NCBI GenBank assembly: GCA_017551675.1
Contig: JAFZLC010000009.1
Coordinates: 35,120 to 99,119, forward strand
Source of the DNA: Paludibacteraceae bacterium
GTDB taxonomy: Bacteria; Bacteroidota; Bacteroidia; Bacteroidales; Paludibacteraceae
Length of the DNA stretch: 64,000 nucleotides
Direction: 5' to 3'
The notes beneath the pieces are model-generated. The model was not told the origin of the DNA. It made no database searches and saw only the letters and a program-made list of their open reading frames with translations. Shown here in pieces: positions 1 to 8,380 of the stretch; within the stretch, counting starts at the first letter, position 1, and each line of letters opens with the position of its first letter. The position numbers were made by a program, and so were the translations under genes.

Positions 1-98
1 CGATTGTTGAATTTTTCTTCTTGTTTGTTTGCCTTGTAGTGCATGAACGCACTAAAAAGGAGGAACACGATTCCAAGGATAGTTAGAACTACTGCCAT
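1..98 (-). CDS. Small membrane protein, N-terminal part only (cut by window edge)
   Basis: An ATG at 98 on the minus strand opens a frame that runs off the left edge. It begins MAVVLTILGIVFLLFSAF and continues into a charged stretch (HYKANKQEEKF). This is one hydrophobic segment followed by a polar cytosolic or periplasmic tail, as in small single-pass membrane proteins. It starts 27 bases after the stop of the upstream 158-aa gene on the same strand, so the two are probably co-transcribed. No family can be named from 32 residues. Confidence 0.55.
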   Translation of the reverse strand, partial: MAVVLTILGIVFLLFSAFMHYKANKQEEKFNN

Positions 99-125
99 AA
101 CTCATAATTTTTAAAGGTTATCAAT

Positions 126-602
126 TTAATTCATTTTGCTGCAGATTGCCTCCACTCTTTTTGTGACGCAATCAATCTCTTCAGGCTTATACCCCAACTG
201 CTGCCACCAATCAAAGAAGACAGAACATGCTTTCTCGTTTTGATTGACCGAGATGATCCCAAAGCCGCAATAAACGAGCCACTCCAGCACATTAGTATCT
301 GTAATAGTTTTTAAAGTTGAGATTACAGTTTGAGCGTCAGGGGTTGAACTTGTCTGCGCATAGTTTAGCATCATTTCCTTTGTTATACCCATCATTGCAA
401 CATCTGCGAACATCATCTTTTGCGCCATTGTTGTTCTTTCTTCACTTGCAGGAGCTGCAGCTAATGAGGCTAGCATAGAAACTATTGCAAACTTCTGTGT
501 TTGACTGAGATTTGCAAACATGTCTAATTGTAATTTTGTCTCATGTTGTTGGGGTTGTTTTGTTGTCTTTTTGTGAGATGAGAAAAAATTTAAGAATCCC
601 AT
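126..602 (-). CDS. Hypothetical cytosolic protein, 158 aa, mostly helical
   Basis: The frame encodes 158 residues with no signal peptide or membrane segment. The middle (about 35-85) is alanine- and methionine-rich and helical, loosely like TerB-type helical domains, but no diagnostic motif is visible and I do not assign it. The C-terminal third has aromatic and acidic residues (VFFDWWQQLGYKPEEID) and two cysteines. The gene begins about 50 bases downstream of a structured RNA with a terminator on the same strand. That is the same arrangement seen at hxsD, so it may be controlled by that leader. A small membrane protein gene follows. Confidence 0.6.
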   Translation of the reverse strand: MGFLNFFSSHKKTTKQPQQHETKLQLDMFANLSQTQKFAIVSMLASLAAAPASEERTTMAQKMMFADVAMMGITKEMMLNYAQTSSTPDAQTVISTLKTITDTNVLEWLVYCGFGIISVNQNEKACSVFFDWWQQLGYKPEEIDCVTKRVEAICSKMN

Positions 603-651
603 ATTGTTTATTATTTACTTCTATCCGCCGATTCCCCCAAACGGCTGTCAC

Positions 652-945
652 AAAAAAAGAAAAACGTGGGAATCTTGTTACTCGCTCCCACGAACCAAGG
701 CTCTCGCATTGCCTATCATCTGTAAGATTGAGCAACGCGAAGCCCACGCTTGGTTATGAATGACACAGCCCCCCGATGTATATAAACATACATCAAAGGC
801 TCTGCAAATCAATGCACACCAACGTAAGCGTCCACCGTTGCATTCTCTTTGACAGATGATTCAAAACTTGCGAGATTTTGGCTCGTCAAAGGAAAACGTC
901 AGTAAACGTCTTTCTATATATGTCTGCACCCATATATAATGGATA
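652..945 (-). ncRNA. Structured RNA, copy 1 (about 290 nt, ends in a terminator)
   Basis: This segment and 16267-16555 are close relatives over about 300 bases while their neighbourhoods differ. Read on the minus strand, it follows a TATCTTTG promoter box. It contains a hairpin pairing CAACG with CGTTG near 810-850 and a long hairpin pairing 732-755 with 693-712 (GCAATGCGA/TCGCGTTGC core). It ends with the strong hairpin 665-692 followed by a T-rich tract at 652-664. Differences between the copies tend to keep the long hairpin paired. The product is either a stand-alone small RNA or a long terminated leader for the 158-aa gene. It matches no RNA family I recognise. Confidence 0.65.
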
Positions 946-950
946 CGTCA

Positions 951-978
951 CAAAGATAAGTAATATTTTCAACAACAA
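951..978 (-). promoter_or_regulatory. Promoter of structured RNA copy 1
   Basis: On the minus strand this reads TATCTTTG (958-951), an exact Bacteroides -7 box (TAnnTTTG). A TTGTTGTTG run at 978-970 supplies the -33 element about 17-18 bases upstream. The same block precedes structured RNA copy 2 and the YhcG-type gene. Confidence 0.6.
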
Positions 979-1069
979 GAAAGTGCGTGCAATTTTTACA
1001 TAAAAAAGACACATTTTCAGGAGGCAAATACATGATTATAAATATCTATAAAACAACAACATACATTCA

Positions 1070-1150
1070 AAACTTTAAATTTTTACCACCCTAAACTTTA
1101 GATTTTCACCATGTCAAACTTTAGATTTTTACCACTCCAAACTTTAGAAA
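1070..1150. repeat. 23-bp tandem repeat, about 3.5 units
   Basis: Units start at 1070, 1093, 1116 and 1139, an exact 23-base period. Each begins AAACTTTA and continues with a TTTTTACCA-like segment; the fourth is cut short. The repeat lies between the structured RNA promoter and the T9SS remnant and encodes nothing obvious. It could be a protein-binding array or an insertion scar. Confidence 0.7.
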
Positions 1151-1195
1151 TAACCCTTAGCAAGAAAGATTGGGCAACTTTCCTTGATGCCCTAT

Positions 1196-1216
1196 AGGTG
1201 GGTTCTATAAATTCAT
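1196..1216 (+). repeat. Half copy of a palindromic repeat element
   Basis: The bases AGGTGGGTTCTATAAATTCA match one arm of the palindromic element found complete at 23805-23874 and, inverted, at 28475-28546. Only one arm is present here, just beyond the stop codon of the T9SS remnant. Confidence 0.5.
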
Positions 1217-1227
1217 TTCAAGGGATC

Positions 1228-1464
1228 TCAAACAATAACCTTCCAACACTTCTCTCCAACCCTAACAATATAAACTCCTGAAACAGGAAGCGGGATGACC
1301 ACACTCTCTGAAACTGCCGTCTGCTTGGCTACTAGAGTGCCTATCGTGGAATAGACCTCCACCTCACTTCCTTTCACTACCTGCTGCAAGACAATCGCTC
1401 CATTAGATACATATAACTGAATACCCGACTCTGACAAAGGAGTCTCTACGGCGACAGACTCGCA
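1228..1464 (-). pseudogene. Orphan T9SS sorting-domain fragment (3' remnant)
   Basis: The frame encodes about 79 residues that closely match the last 79 of the CotH/lamin-tail protein at 20686-23676: ETPLSESGIQLYV against ESPLAESGIQLYV, and the shared GVYIVRVGEKCWKV end. This is a type A C-terminal sorting domain with no cargo attached. The open frame extends up to 1533, but residues before the conserved part resemble nothing secreted and there is no signal peptide. I read it as the 3' end of a deleted or rearranged paralogue. A hairpin pairing AGAATGGGAGA with TCTCCCATTCT lies just upstream. Confidence 0.7.
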
Positions 1465-1503
1465 AAATCGACACCACTTCCGTATCGAATGAGAGATATA
1501 AAG

Positions 1504-1543
1504 AATGGGAGATTTCGTAAGGAAGTCTCCCATTCTCTTTTAG
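1504..1543. terminator. Hairpin, possible terminator
   Basis: An 11-bp stem (AGAATGGGAGA/TCTCCCATTCT) is followed on the plus strand by CTTTT. No plus-strand gene lies directly upstream, so it may be a relic of the lost 5' part of the neighbouring T9SS gene. Confidence 0.4.
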
Positions 1544-1684
1544 AAGTGGCTACAAGAGTTATAAATACAAGTTTGAAAATTAAAAATTTTCCCTGTCTGT
1601 TATTGGGAATGTATGAATACAATCAATATATTTGCTTTTATCTATTATTCTAATGTATTTGCTTATTTTTTAACTATTATAATC

Positions 1685-2803
1685 ATGAATATAAAAAGAT
1701 TTTCAGGAACGATTTTGTTATGTTCAAGTTTCTTTATGCTTCATGCACAAGATCTTGAAGAGAATAACATTTTCGATGCGAACGTGACGATTAAGGGTTA
1801 CACGTTGATGGAGAATGGAGGGATTGTGAATAAATCTCTCTCTATTTATACGGGTTATACAGGTGATACACCTGATACGGAACAGCACATCCAACTGTCT
1901 GGAAATGAGACGAGTTATGGAACTATCATACCTGCGATAGCCTCTTTATCGAAATATGGCACGTTGATGCCTTTGAATTTTCATTCCAATGATTTCAATT
2001 TCATAGGCGGTTCAGTTCGCTTTGATAGTACGTTAAGCGTGATGGGCGAATGTTCCCTGCATGATAAGTTGACCATATTCCCTATAAAAGGTGCGCCGTA
2101 TCATGTACGGGTTTCGGCGGAAGATATGACTCCAACCATATATTTCGGCGGAAGAGATATGCAGTCCATTGCTGGAAAATTCAAAGCCTCTTCGTTCTCT
2201 TTCATGGGAGGTCCTGTAAAATTCGACTCAATAGTAAATGTACGGGGATCTCTTAGGGTGTATAATGAACTATTTATAAATCCGAATAACGAAGTTCCAT
2301 TAGGTATAAGTATCATGTCAGGGGATAATTATACCCCGACAATTATGTTCCAAGGCCCAAGAAACAATATCGAAAGGGGAAGTATCAAGGCTACTACGCT
2401 TTTCATCGATGGAAAGGTGGGCATAGGGACCAATGAGGTCGACGAAAATGTGCAGATGCAGGTTTCGGGCAAAATCTTGTGCAAGGGTGACATCGAGGTG
2501 GCCAGCATCGACGCGAGTGATATTAAGACCAATGATATCACCGTAAAGATGAATGATGTGGCCGACTACGTTTTTGAGGAGAACTATGATTTGAAGGACT
2601 TGTCGGAGGTGGAGGCATATGTCAATGAGAACAAGCATTTGCCAGGTATTCCTTCGGCTGAGGAGATAGAGAAGAATGGCATCAGTCTCTCTAAGATGAC
2701 GAACCTATTGTTAGAGAAGATTGAGGAGTTGACTTTGCATATGATTCAACTGGAAAAAGAAAATAAGGCGTTGAAGGAAGAGGTGCAAAATTTGAAGAAA
2801 TAA
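1685..2803 (+). CDS. Secreted protein with coiled-coil C-terminal tail domain
   Basis: The start at 1685 is preferred over the in-frame ATG at 1613 because it gives a clean signal peptide (MNIKRFSGTILLCSSFFMLHAQ). The middle is a beta-rich region in which FxGGxVxFDS and RVSAEDMTPTIYFGG-like segments recur. The last ~85 residues (VADYVFEENYDL to the end, including LPGIPSAEEI) form the helical and coiled-coil tail that many exported Bacteroidota proteins carry, similar to tail-fibre-type chaperone ends. It lacks an obvious T9SS sorting domain. It lies 18 bases before the C25 peptidase gene, so the two are probably one transcript. Its function is unknown; a surface fibre or adhesin-like role is inference. 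Confidence 0.75.
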   Translation: MNIKRFSGTILLCSSFFMLHAQDLEENNIFDANVTIKGYTLMENGGIVNKSLSIYTGYTGDTPDTEQHIQLSGNETSYGTIIPAIASLSKYGTLMPLNFHSNDFNFIGGSVRFDSTLSVMGECSLHDKLTIFPIKGAPYHVRVSAEDMTPTIYFGGRDMQSIAGKFKASSFSFMGGPVKFDSIVNVRGSLRVYNELFINPNNEVPLGISIMSGDNYTPTIMFQGPRNNIERGSIKATTLFIDGKVGIGTNEVDENVQMQVSGKILCKGDIEVASIDASDIKTNDITVKMNDVADYVFEENYDLKDLSEVEAYVNENKHLPGIPSAEEIEKNGISLSKMTNLLLEKIEELTLHMIQLEKENKALKEEVQNLKK

Positions 2804-2821
2804 CCATAGCATTATTATATC

Positions 2822-4915
2822 ATGAAACAATTAGTCCTTTTATTGTTACTTTCTTTGTCTGTGGCCGTAAACGCCTCTGTGGGCGATTCGGGCATGAACG
2901 GACAGGTGAGTAATCCAAGCGATTACGGGCTACCTATGGTTCATCCTGCACCTATGGTTGATAGCTCAAGCGTAAGAGGCGCAAATGGTTATCTGATTGT
3001 AACCACAGATAAATACAGCACGGCTGTCGCAAAACTTATCCGGTGGAAAACGATTCAGGGTTTTAATTGCATCGTTTTGACAAAACCATCGTGGACAGAT
3101 TGTGATGAGGTCCTTTCTGAGATAAAAAAGATGTACGATGAGGTTGCACCTAAGTATTTGCTGATTTTCGGAGATAACGAAGATGTACCAGCTGCTCATT
3201 ACGCATGTGAACATGCCAAGGAATATTTTGGTGTCCCCTATTTTTTGTCCGATGTGCCATACACGACGTTGAGTTCGCCTCTGCGCATACTCCGTCCTGA
3301 CATGATTCATGGAAGAATATCCGTCTCGAATGAGTACGAGGCTGGTGTGGTGGTTGATAAAATCATCAGTTACGAAAGGTATCCTGTGGAGGATGAGGCG
3401 TTTTACAACACATCCACACATTATACGGTTCCGGAGGATGTGGTGGATGAAAACGGTGATGGCATACAAAATGACTATTTCCTACTTAATTCGGAGCTTA
3501 TCCGTAATTACATGATGGGTTGGGGCAAAACGGTAAATCGAGAGTATATATATGGCAGAACTCTTCCTACGCAATACATGGATTATTGCTTTCAACAGGG
3601 CTATCTGGTATCGGAAGATCTCCAGGATCCCAGTGTATGGCAAGCTACCAATGCGTCGCTGTCTGAAGAGATAAACAAAGGCCGTTTTTATCTCCTATAT
3701 TCCGGACATGGCGGCACGGATGGCTGGCATGGTTTTACGGTCACTGACGTCTCCGGTTTGGCAAATGGAAACAAACTGCCTGTCGTGTATAGTGAGACCT
3801 GTTTGTCAGGTTCATTCGGCGAGCCTTGTTGTTTCGCCGAATCCATGTTGAGGAAGGAAGACGGAGGTAGTGTGGGTGTCGTGGCTGCGTCGATGACCGC
3901 TCATTTTTTGTGGAATGAGGCATTGAACATCGGTATGTTTAATACAATCTACCCGGATCCTGGCATTAGAGCTAATATCGGGCAATATGACTATCCTCAG
4001 TGGTTCTTGGACACAAGGAAAATGGATAACGGGGAACCTTGCTACGAAATGGGTGAGGTGTTGCAGAAGGGTAAGTTTAAGATGGTGGAGATGCTGGGAG
4101 ACACGGCTATAATCGATTCTATAATGATTTATATGTATCATTATTTCGGAGACCCAAGCATGGAGATCTATACTGAAACGCCAGCTTGTTTCGACCCTTC
4201 CATTGTCAAAAATGGTTCTACCGTCACGGTGAACACAAATGGAGTCGATGGTTGTAAGATTGTGTTGAGCAGTTTGTCGGGCGACCAGATTCTTGTGGCG
4301 GAGAACGCTGATTCCGTCGACTTTACGGATGTGACATTCCCTTATACCGTGTACATCTCTAAGCATAATTACAAACCATACGTGATGCATTCGATGAATT
4401 ATATGCAAGATGAAAACGTCAAATATAACAGGGATATTCTTGCGGATAGTATAGTCGTGGGCAGTGGCGTGACTTCCCACTACGAAAGTGGAGATGTGGT
4501 TGTGAACGGTGGCAAACTGACCCTCGTGGCAAAGAATTCCATCCAACTGCGACCTGGATTCAAGACGAATGGTGGTAAACTGTTGGTACATAAGGGAACG
4601 GATTATAACTGTCCATTCAGTTATGATGATCCGATTAGTATATTCAATGGCTCGCAAATGGTTCAGGAACCAGGCGATTCTACCTTGACGAAATCTGTCA
4701 ATCTAGTATCTGCGGATGGCACCATTTATGTGGAGGGTAACGCATTGGTTCTTCAATTCACAAAACCTACTGAGGTCGAGGTGTATGACATGTTAGGAAG
4801 AGTGGTTTACACTAACCCTAACCTTCGTCAGGGACGCGTGAAGCTGAACCGTGGTGTTTACTCTGTGAAGTATGGTGATTCCGTGAAAAAGATTATGATA
4901 ACGGAAGAGAAATAG
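2822..4915 (+). CDS. C25 (gingipain-type) cysteine peptidase with T9SS sorting domain
   Basis: This 697-residue exported protein starts with a signal peptide (MKQLVLLLLLSLSVAVNAS). The peptidase C25 core is recognisable by the two catalytic blocks: YSGHGGTDGWHG (His296) and VVYSETCLSGSFG (Cys327). Upstream, LLIFGDNEDVPA and PDMIHGRISVSNE are typical of the family's alpha/beta fold. After an Ig-like region, the C-terminal ~75 residues (VEVYDMLGRVVYT to GVYSVKYGDSVKK) form a type A sorting domain for T9SS export. It is shorter than gingipains and has no haemagglutinin repeats. It is likely a cell-surface or secreted protease, and specificity cannot be read. It follows the coiled-coil secreted protein by 18 bases and is closed by a terminator. 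Confidence 0.9.
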   Translation: MKQLVLLLLLSLSVAVNASVGDSGMNGQVSNPSDYGLPMVHPAPMVDSSSVRGANGYLIVTTDKYSTAVAKLIRWKTIQGFNCIVLTKPSWTDCDEVLSEIKKMYDEVAPKYLLIFGDNEDVPAAHYACEHAKEYFGVPYFLSDVPYTTLSSPLRILRPDMIHGRISVSNEYEAGVVVDKIISYERYPVEDEAFYNTSTHYTVPEDVVDENGDGIQNDYFLLNSELIRNYMMGWGKTVNREYIYGRTLPTQYMDYCFQQGYLVSEDLQDPSVWQATNASLSEEINKGRFYLLYSGHGGTDGWHGFTVTDVSGLANGNKLPVVYSETCLSGSFGEPCCFAESMLRKEDGGSVGVVAASMTAHFLWNEALNIGMFNTIYPDPGIRANIGQYDYPQWFLDTRKMDNGEPCYEMGEVLQKGKFKMVEMLGDTAIIDSIMIYMYHYFGDPSMEIYTETPACFDPSIVKNGSTVTVNTNGVDGCKIVLSSLSGDQILVAENADSVDFTDVTFPYTVYISKHNYKPYVMHSMNYMQDENVKYNRDILADSIVVGSGVTSHYESGDVVVNGGKLTLVAKNSIQLRPGFKTNGGKLLVHKGTDYNCPFSYDDPISIFNGSQMVQEPGDSTLTKSVNLVSADGTIYVEGNALVLQFTKPTEVEVYDMLGRVVYTNPNLRQGRVKLNRGVYSVKYGDSVKKIMITEEK

Positions 4916-4937
4916 GTTTCTCTCTTCTATGGGTAAT

Positions 4938-4970
4938 AGCACCGTTGGAGCAATCCTTCGGTGCTTTTTT
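4938..4970 (+). terminator. Rho-independent terminator after the C25 peptidase gene
   Basis: The stem AGCACCG/CGGTGCT with a 14-base loop is followed by TTTTTT on the plus strand, 23 bases after the stop codon. Confidence 0.85.
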
Positions 4971-4978
4971 ATGGGTAA

Positions 4979-6034
4979 CTATTCTATGATGCTCTCCGAC
5001 TCCCCACTATGTCTCTTTCTATTTTTCTCCACCACCTCTTTCGATGTGTTGGCATAACAATAGATGCAGAAGTGGCTGCAAGTGTTATACATACCGATAT
5101 CCTTGCTCATCATGCAACCGCAAGCTAGGCGTTGACCCTTATCCTTCATTTTTTCGGGAGACAAAGCCGGACGACTAAAATCGGGTCCGAAGAGGCTATC
5201 CTGCTCAGGCAATTTGCCGTAGCTGAGGTAATAGAGCAGTTCCTTATCGTCGGACCATAATCGTTTCATCAATTCGCCATCGACACAGCGGTTATGTTCG
5301 ATACCATATTGATCGAGGTCGATTTTCTCGCCACAAGTAGCCAGTTGCAGGTCCCAGCCCTCTTCATGCCAACGGTTGCGGCATTTAGCAAGTCCGTCGG
5401 CAATCTCATGCATCTGAGAGAGTGAGAACTCAGCCTGTTCGATGGTCTCTTTCGAGAAGTGAGACGAATCCTTCACGAGGTTGGTTTGCACCTTGCGGTA
5501 GCCAAGTATATCGATATAGCTGAAGACCAGTTTGTCGGTCAATCCTTTCAGTCGGTTGCCGAGGTTCCACACCTTCACAAGTAGGTCGCGGGGAGATAGC
5601 TCAGGGGTAACGATAAGCGGGTCGAAGCGCCAGATAACACGTTCCTTACCGATCAGTTCCGACAGTTGGCGGAAGGTCTCCACCCGTTGATCCACGCTAG
5701 GCACATTCGGTTCGAAGCCCTCACGATCGTAGTCGTTGAAGGTGAATTGGAAGTAGTAATGAATGCCCCGTTCATCCAGTTCATGCAGTAATGGTAGCAG
5801 CGGACGAGGGTTTTTCGTCCAGAAGACCACCACCTTACAGTTTTGGAAGGAGATGTACATTGGTTTCTGGTTGAACGGATTGTACCACACGCAGTAACCC
5901 GCCCGCAATCGGTTGATGAACCATTGCGCATAGAACGCCGGCACGTCCGTCGACCGACTAGCGGAGATGATGACGGGGGCGGAGGCCTCAACGATTTCAC
6001 CAGATTGTATTTTTATGGGAAGTTTTTCGGGCAT
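4979..6034 (-). CDS. DUF1848 family protein (putative iron-sulfur enzyme)
   Basis: The 351-residue product has the DUF1848 pattern. The N-terminus carries PVIISASRSTDVPAFYAQWF, the centre has VVFWTKNPRPLLPLL and FQFTFNDYDREG, and the cysteine-rich C-terminus has CGCMMSKDIG and CSHFCIYCYA. The clustered cysteines resemble an Fe-S binding site, and the alpha/beta core recalls radical SAM or photolyase-repair-like enzymes, but the reaction of this family is not known to me. It has no signal peptide, so it should be cytosolic. It is a single gene with its own promoter box at 6079-6086 and is convergent with the C25 peptidase gene. Confidence 0.85.
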   Translation of the reverse strand: MPEKLPIKIQSGEIVEASAPVIISASRSTDVPAFYAQWFINRLRAGYCVWYNPFNQKPMYISFQNCKVVVFWTKNPRPLLPLLHELDERGIHYYFQFTFNDYDREGFEPNVPSVDQRVETFRQLSELIGKERVIWRFDPLIVTPELSPRDLLVKVWNLGNRLKGLTDKLVFSYIDILGYRKVQTNLVKDSSHFSKETIEQAEFSLSQMHEIADGLAKCRNRWHEEGWDLQLATCGEKIDLDQYGIEHNRCVDGELMKRLWSDDKELLYYLSYGKLPEQDSLFGPDFSRPALSPEKMKDKGQRLACGCMMSKDIGMYNTCSHFCIYCYANTSKEVVEKNRKRHSGESESIIE

Positions 6035-6078
6035 GATGCGGGTGATGATTAATGATGAGATTAAGTGTCATCTATATG

Positions 6079-6086
6079 CAAAGATA
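6079..6086 (-). promoter_or_regulatory. -7 promoter box for the DUF1848 gene
   Basis: TATCTTTG on the minus strand matches TAnnTTTG exactly, 45 bases before the start codon at 6034. Confidence 0.55.
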
Positions 6087-6101
6087 CTATTTATATGGCA
6101 G

Positions 6102-6180
6102 AAAGTTCAACTAAGCGATTAAAACTATTTCGAGTTTGGGGAGAGAATAAAATGAAATTATGAGAAATTCAGATTGGGCT
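6102..6180 (+). repeat. Left copy of a direct repeat flanking the AlbA_2 gene
   Basis: The sequence from AAAGTTCAACTAAGCGATT through GTTTGGGGAGAGAATAA, followed by TTATGAGAAATTCA, recurs at 7864-7990. The first 51 bases differ at only about two positions. The copies bracket the 1.5-kb AlbA_2/HATPase gene. Confidence 0.7.
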
Positions 6181-6192
6181 GCAAAGTCATAG

Positions 6193-7734
6193 TTATTCTA
6201 CAATCTCCCAATGTCCGCCTTTGTCACCACCAACACGTCGAATGACATTATTCTTCCTTAACTTTTTGGTGTTCCAATAGACACCATCCTCTGTAATATC
6301 ACATGCAACGGCCAGTTCCTTATTGGTGATTTGGGGGTTCTTCTTCATTAGCCTAATTATTTTCTCCGTAGTTTTCTCCGTAGTTTTCTCCGTAGTTGTT
6401 TTACCCGTTTTCGTAATTGTCTCCTTGGTTATAAGGCTATTCTTTTCGTTAATATCAGGAGCAAGTTTTTTGTCACAACCAACATGTATAGGGATATGAA
6501 TAAGGAACGTCAGACGATCTTCCGTAGTCTCAAAGGTGGCACGAGGAGAACCATTGGCTGTCAGTTTCTCTTGAATAGTGGGAACTCCAGTTGAACGGCC
6601 TTCCGTCAAATCCAGTTCTTTTAAGAAGTCACCTAAACGGCGGTTGCGATAACGTCGGCTCTTCAAACTGTCGCCTTTTTCAATAGCTGACATGGGAATG
6701 CTACGGTCTGGCCCTGGACAGTTGAGAATAGTAATTCCATCAGGCTCAATGGTTATTTCCACTGGTTCGTGTTGCTGATAGTCTCTATGATACATCGAGT
6801 TGACGACAGCTTCTTCTATTGCGTCATACGGATAGTTCCAGAACCGGTTAGCTTCTTGTTGTCCAGACACTTTCTGTACTGTTTCGTAAAGGACATTTGT
6901 TTCCAAATAATCCATTGTCTGCTTAACAATCTGTGGAACACTTCCTTTGAATGTTTTTTCTGTGAAGTTATGAGGATTCTTCACTTTCCCTTCGGGAAAC
7001 GTCACAATATCAATCTGTGTATAAGGGAAGAACTTCTCGGGATGCTCACAGAACATCATTGCCGCCACGTTCTTGATTGTGCGATTTTCTGTTGAACCAG
7101 TCATCAGTTCCATTTGCTCCAGTGTTTCCACCAAGGGTTGTGTAAAAAGTGACGCTTCCAGTTTGCTTCCAATAGTAGCCAGATAGTCACGTAGCAACAC
7201 CATCGAGATGTCGCTCATGGCAATGCTCGGGTTAGAACGTTCATCGAAAGGCACACGATTGGTCATATCCCTCAATTCGTCAAGCACTTCTCCTTTGGCG
7301 ATGATGCTGCTTGAACCGCTGCGAATGAAATACCGCATTTGTTTCACTTTGGCCGTCACATCCTGAGGTATGGCATAAGGTCGGTTCACACCAGACGGTG
7401 CCCATATCACCAATACCTGTTGACCGTCCACCACCTCTACAGAAGTTCGTGGCAAATAATACGGGTCAAACATATTGTTGAACCCCACCATCTGCTTCAG
7501 TATCCCATCCACCACCTCAATATTGATACCTATGACAGGTCTTTTAGCGATACCATATTCGTTCTCTTCAACACCCACAAGCACATAACCGCCCCCGAGG
7601 TTGTCAAAGTCATTGGCAAAAGCGCAAATGCTGTGGTAGATGTCCGCAGGATTCCACCCTTTCTTAAACTCAATCCTGTTCCCCTCGACCTTCCGCTTAT
7701 TCAGCAGATCTTCTATGTTAATTGGTAATGCCAT
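6193..7734 (-). CDS. AlbA_2/HATPase_c_4 ATP-binding regulator
   Basis: This 513-residue cytosolic protein has three parts. Residues ~10-130 form the AlbA_2 (Schlafen-type) domain (ESNxIEFKKGW-like start, FANDFDNLGGGYVLVGVEE). Residues ~280-430 form a GHKL-type ATPase region (EEAVVNSMYHRDYQQHEPVEI, then GITILNCPGP). A winged-helix end follows (NKELAVACDITEDGVYWNTKKL). A short KTTEKTTEK low-complexity linker precedes the helix-turn-helix. Proteins of this layout are annotated as DNA-binding regulators or RecG-like ATPases, and some lie in defence or mobile regions. It sits alone between two direct repeats with its own promoter box at 7781. Confidence 0.85.
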   Translation of the reverse strand: MALPINIEDLLNKRKVEGNRIEFKKGWNPADIYHSICAFANDFDNLGGGYVLVGVEENEYGIAKRPVIGINIEVVDGILKQMVGFNNMFDPYYLPRTSVEVVDGQQVLVIWAPSGVNRPYAIPQDVTAKVKQMRYFIRSGSSSIIAKGEVLDELRDMTNRVPFDERSNPSIAMSDISMVLLRDYLATIGSKLEASLFTQPLVETLEQMELMTGSTENRTIKNVAAMMFCEHPEKFFPYTQIDIVTFPEGKVKNPHNFTEKTFKGSVPQIVKQTMDYLETNVLYETVQKVSGQQEANRFWNYPYDAIEEAVVNSMYHRDYQQHEPVEITIEPDGITILNCPGPDRSIPMSAIEKGDSLKSRRYRNRRLGDFLKELDLTEGRSTGVPTIQEKLTANGSPRATFETTEDRLTFLIHIPIHVGCDKKLAPDINEKNSLITKETITKTGKTTTEKTTEKTTEKIIRLMKKNPQITNKELAVACDITEDGVYWNTKKLRKNNVIRRVGGDKGGHWEIVE

Positions 7735-7780
7735 ACTCTAAGATTGATTATATATTATTTTTTTGATAAATTTTTCAATG

Positions 7781-7788
7781 CAAATATA
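7781..7788 (-). promoter_or_regulatory. -7 promoter box for the AlbA_2 gene
   Basis: TATATTTG on the minus strand (TAnnTTTG), 47 bases before the start codon at 7734. Confidence 0.5.
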
Positions 7789-7863
7789 TTGATTTATAGT
7801 GAAAGAGAAGGTTCCCCTCCAAAATTTGTGCTTACACATTATGTAAAGTAATTGTTTTCATAA

Positions 7864-7990
7864 AAAAGTTCTACTAAGCGATAAAAACTATTTCGAGTTT
7901 GGGGAGAGAATAATTTGCTTTAATGGGGGGAAAGTAGTAATTTTACAAACGGAAAGTGTATGTGGAGTTATGAGAAATTCAAATATGGGT
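7864..7990 (+). repeat. Right copy of the direct repeat flanking the AlbA_2 gene
   Basis: Same direct repeat as 6102-6180. Here the two conserved blocks are separated by about 45 extra bases (TTTGCTTTAATGGGGGGAAA and onward), so one copy has gained or lost sequence. The right block runs into the upstream region of the HigA-like gene. Confidence 0.65.
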
Positions 7991-8037
7991 TACCTGTGAA
8001 TTTTTCGAAAAACTTGAAAATGATATCGAAATCAATT

Positions 8038-8352
8038 ATGGAAACAAGTAATAACACAGAAATCATTCCATTCTCAGCAGTTCATCCTACGGAAATCATT
8101 AAAGATGAGATAAAAGCAAGAGGAATATCACAAAAGGAGCTAGCTATCAGAATGGGAATGAAGTCCTTTAATCTGAACAAGCTACTCAAGGGGGAGAACA
8201 TCACTCCTGCTATTGCTGCTAAATTAGAGTTGGCGTTAGATATTCCTTCTGATTTCTGGTTAAACCTACAGTCTCAATATGAGATAGATTCTAAGAATGT
8301 GGCTTTAAGAAATGAGTTTGAAACAGATGCTAGTATAGATAGGATTATTTGA
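8038..8352 (+). CDS. HigA-type HTH antitoxin-like regulator, no toxin partner seen
   Basis: The XRE-type helix-turn-helix of the HigA/VapI family is clear: HPTEIIKDEIKARGISQKEL, then LNKLLKGENITPAIAAKLE and IPSDFWLNLQSQYE. The start at 8038 (METSNNTEIIPFSAVHP) is preferred over upstream in-frame ATGs at 7960 and 8020, because family members begin about ten residues before the HPTEI-like motif and the upstream part overlaps a direct repeat. HigA proteins bind and neutralise a HigB RNase and repress their own operon. No HigB-like frame lies upstream or downstream, so this is an orphan antitoxin or a stand-alone regulator. Confidence 0.8.
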   Translation: METSNNTEIIPFSAVHPTEIIKDEIKARGISQKELAIRMGMKSFNLNKLLKGENITPAIAAKLELALDIPSDFWLNLQSQYEIDSKNVALRNEFETDASIDRII

Positions 8353-8380
8353 AACTTAAAGTTCTATTCTGTTTGCTATA

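Noticed and set aside
512..763. Small open frames on both strands within the structured RNA region
   Set aside because: They overlap the conserved hairpins and terminator, are not shared as frames between the two RNA copies, and read as low-quality protein.
652..945. Structured RNA as a retron msr-msd for the RT
   Set aside because: One copy is more than 4 kb from the RT and the other has no RT beside it. Retron RNAs normally lie directly upstream of their RT, and the RT here lacks the usual retron layout.
3812..4657. A 281-codon open frame antisense to the C25 peptidase gene
   Set aside because: It is a shadow of a well-supported gene with family motifs; the antisense product is His-rich and without recognisable structure.
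7864..8037. A HigB toxin gene before the HigA-like gene
   Set aside because: The frame there is short, overlaps the direct repeat and has no HigB motifs; the second repeat copy has a stop in the same place.
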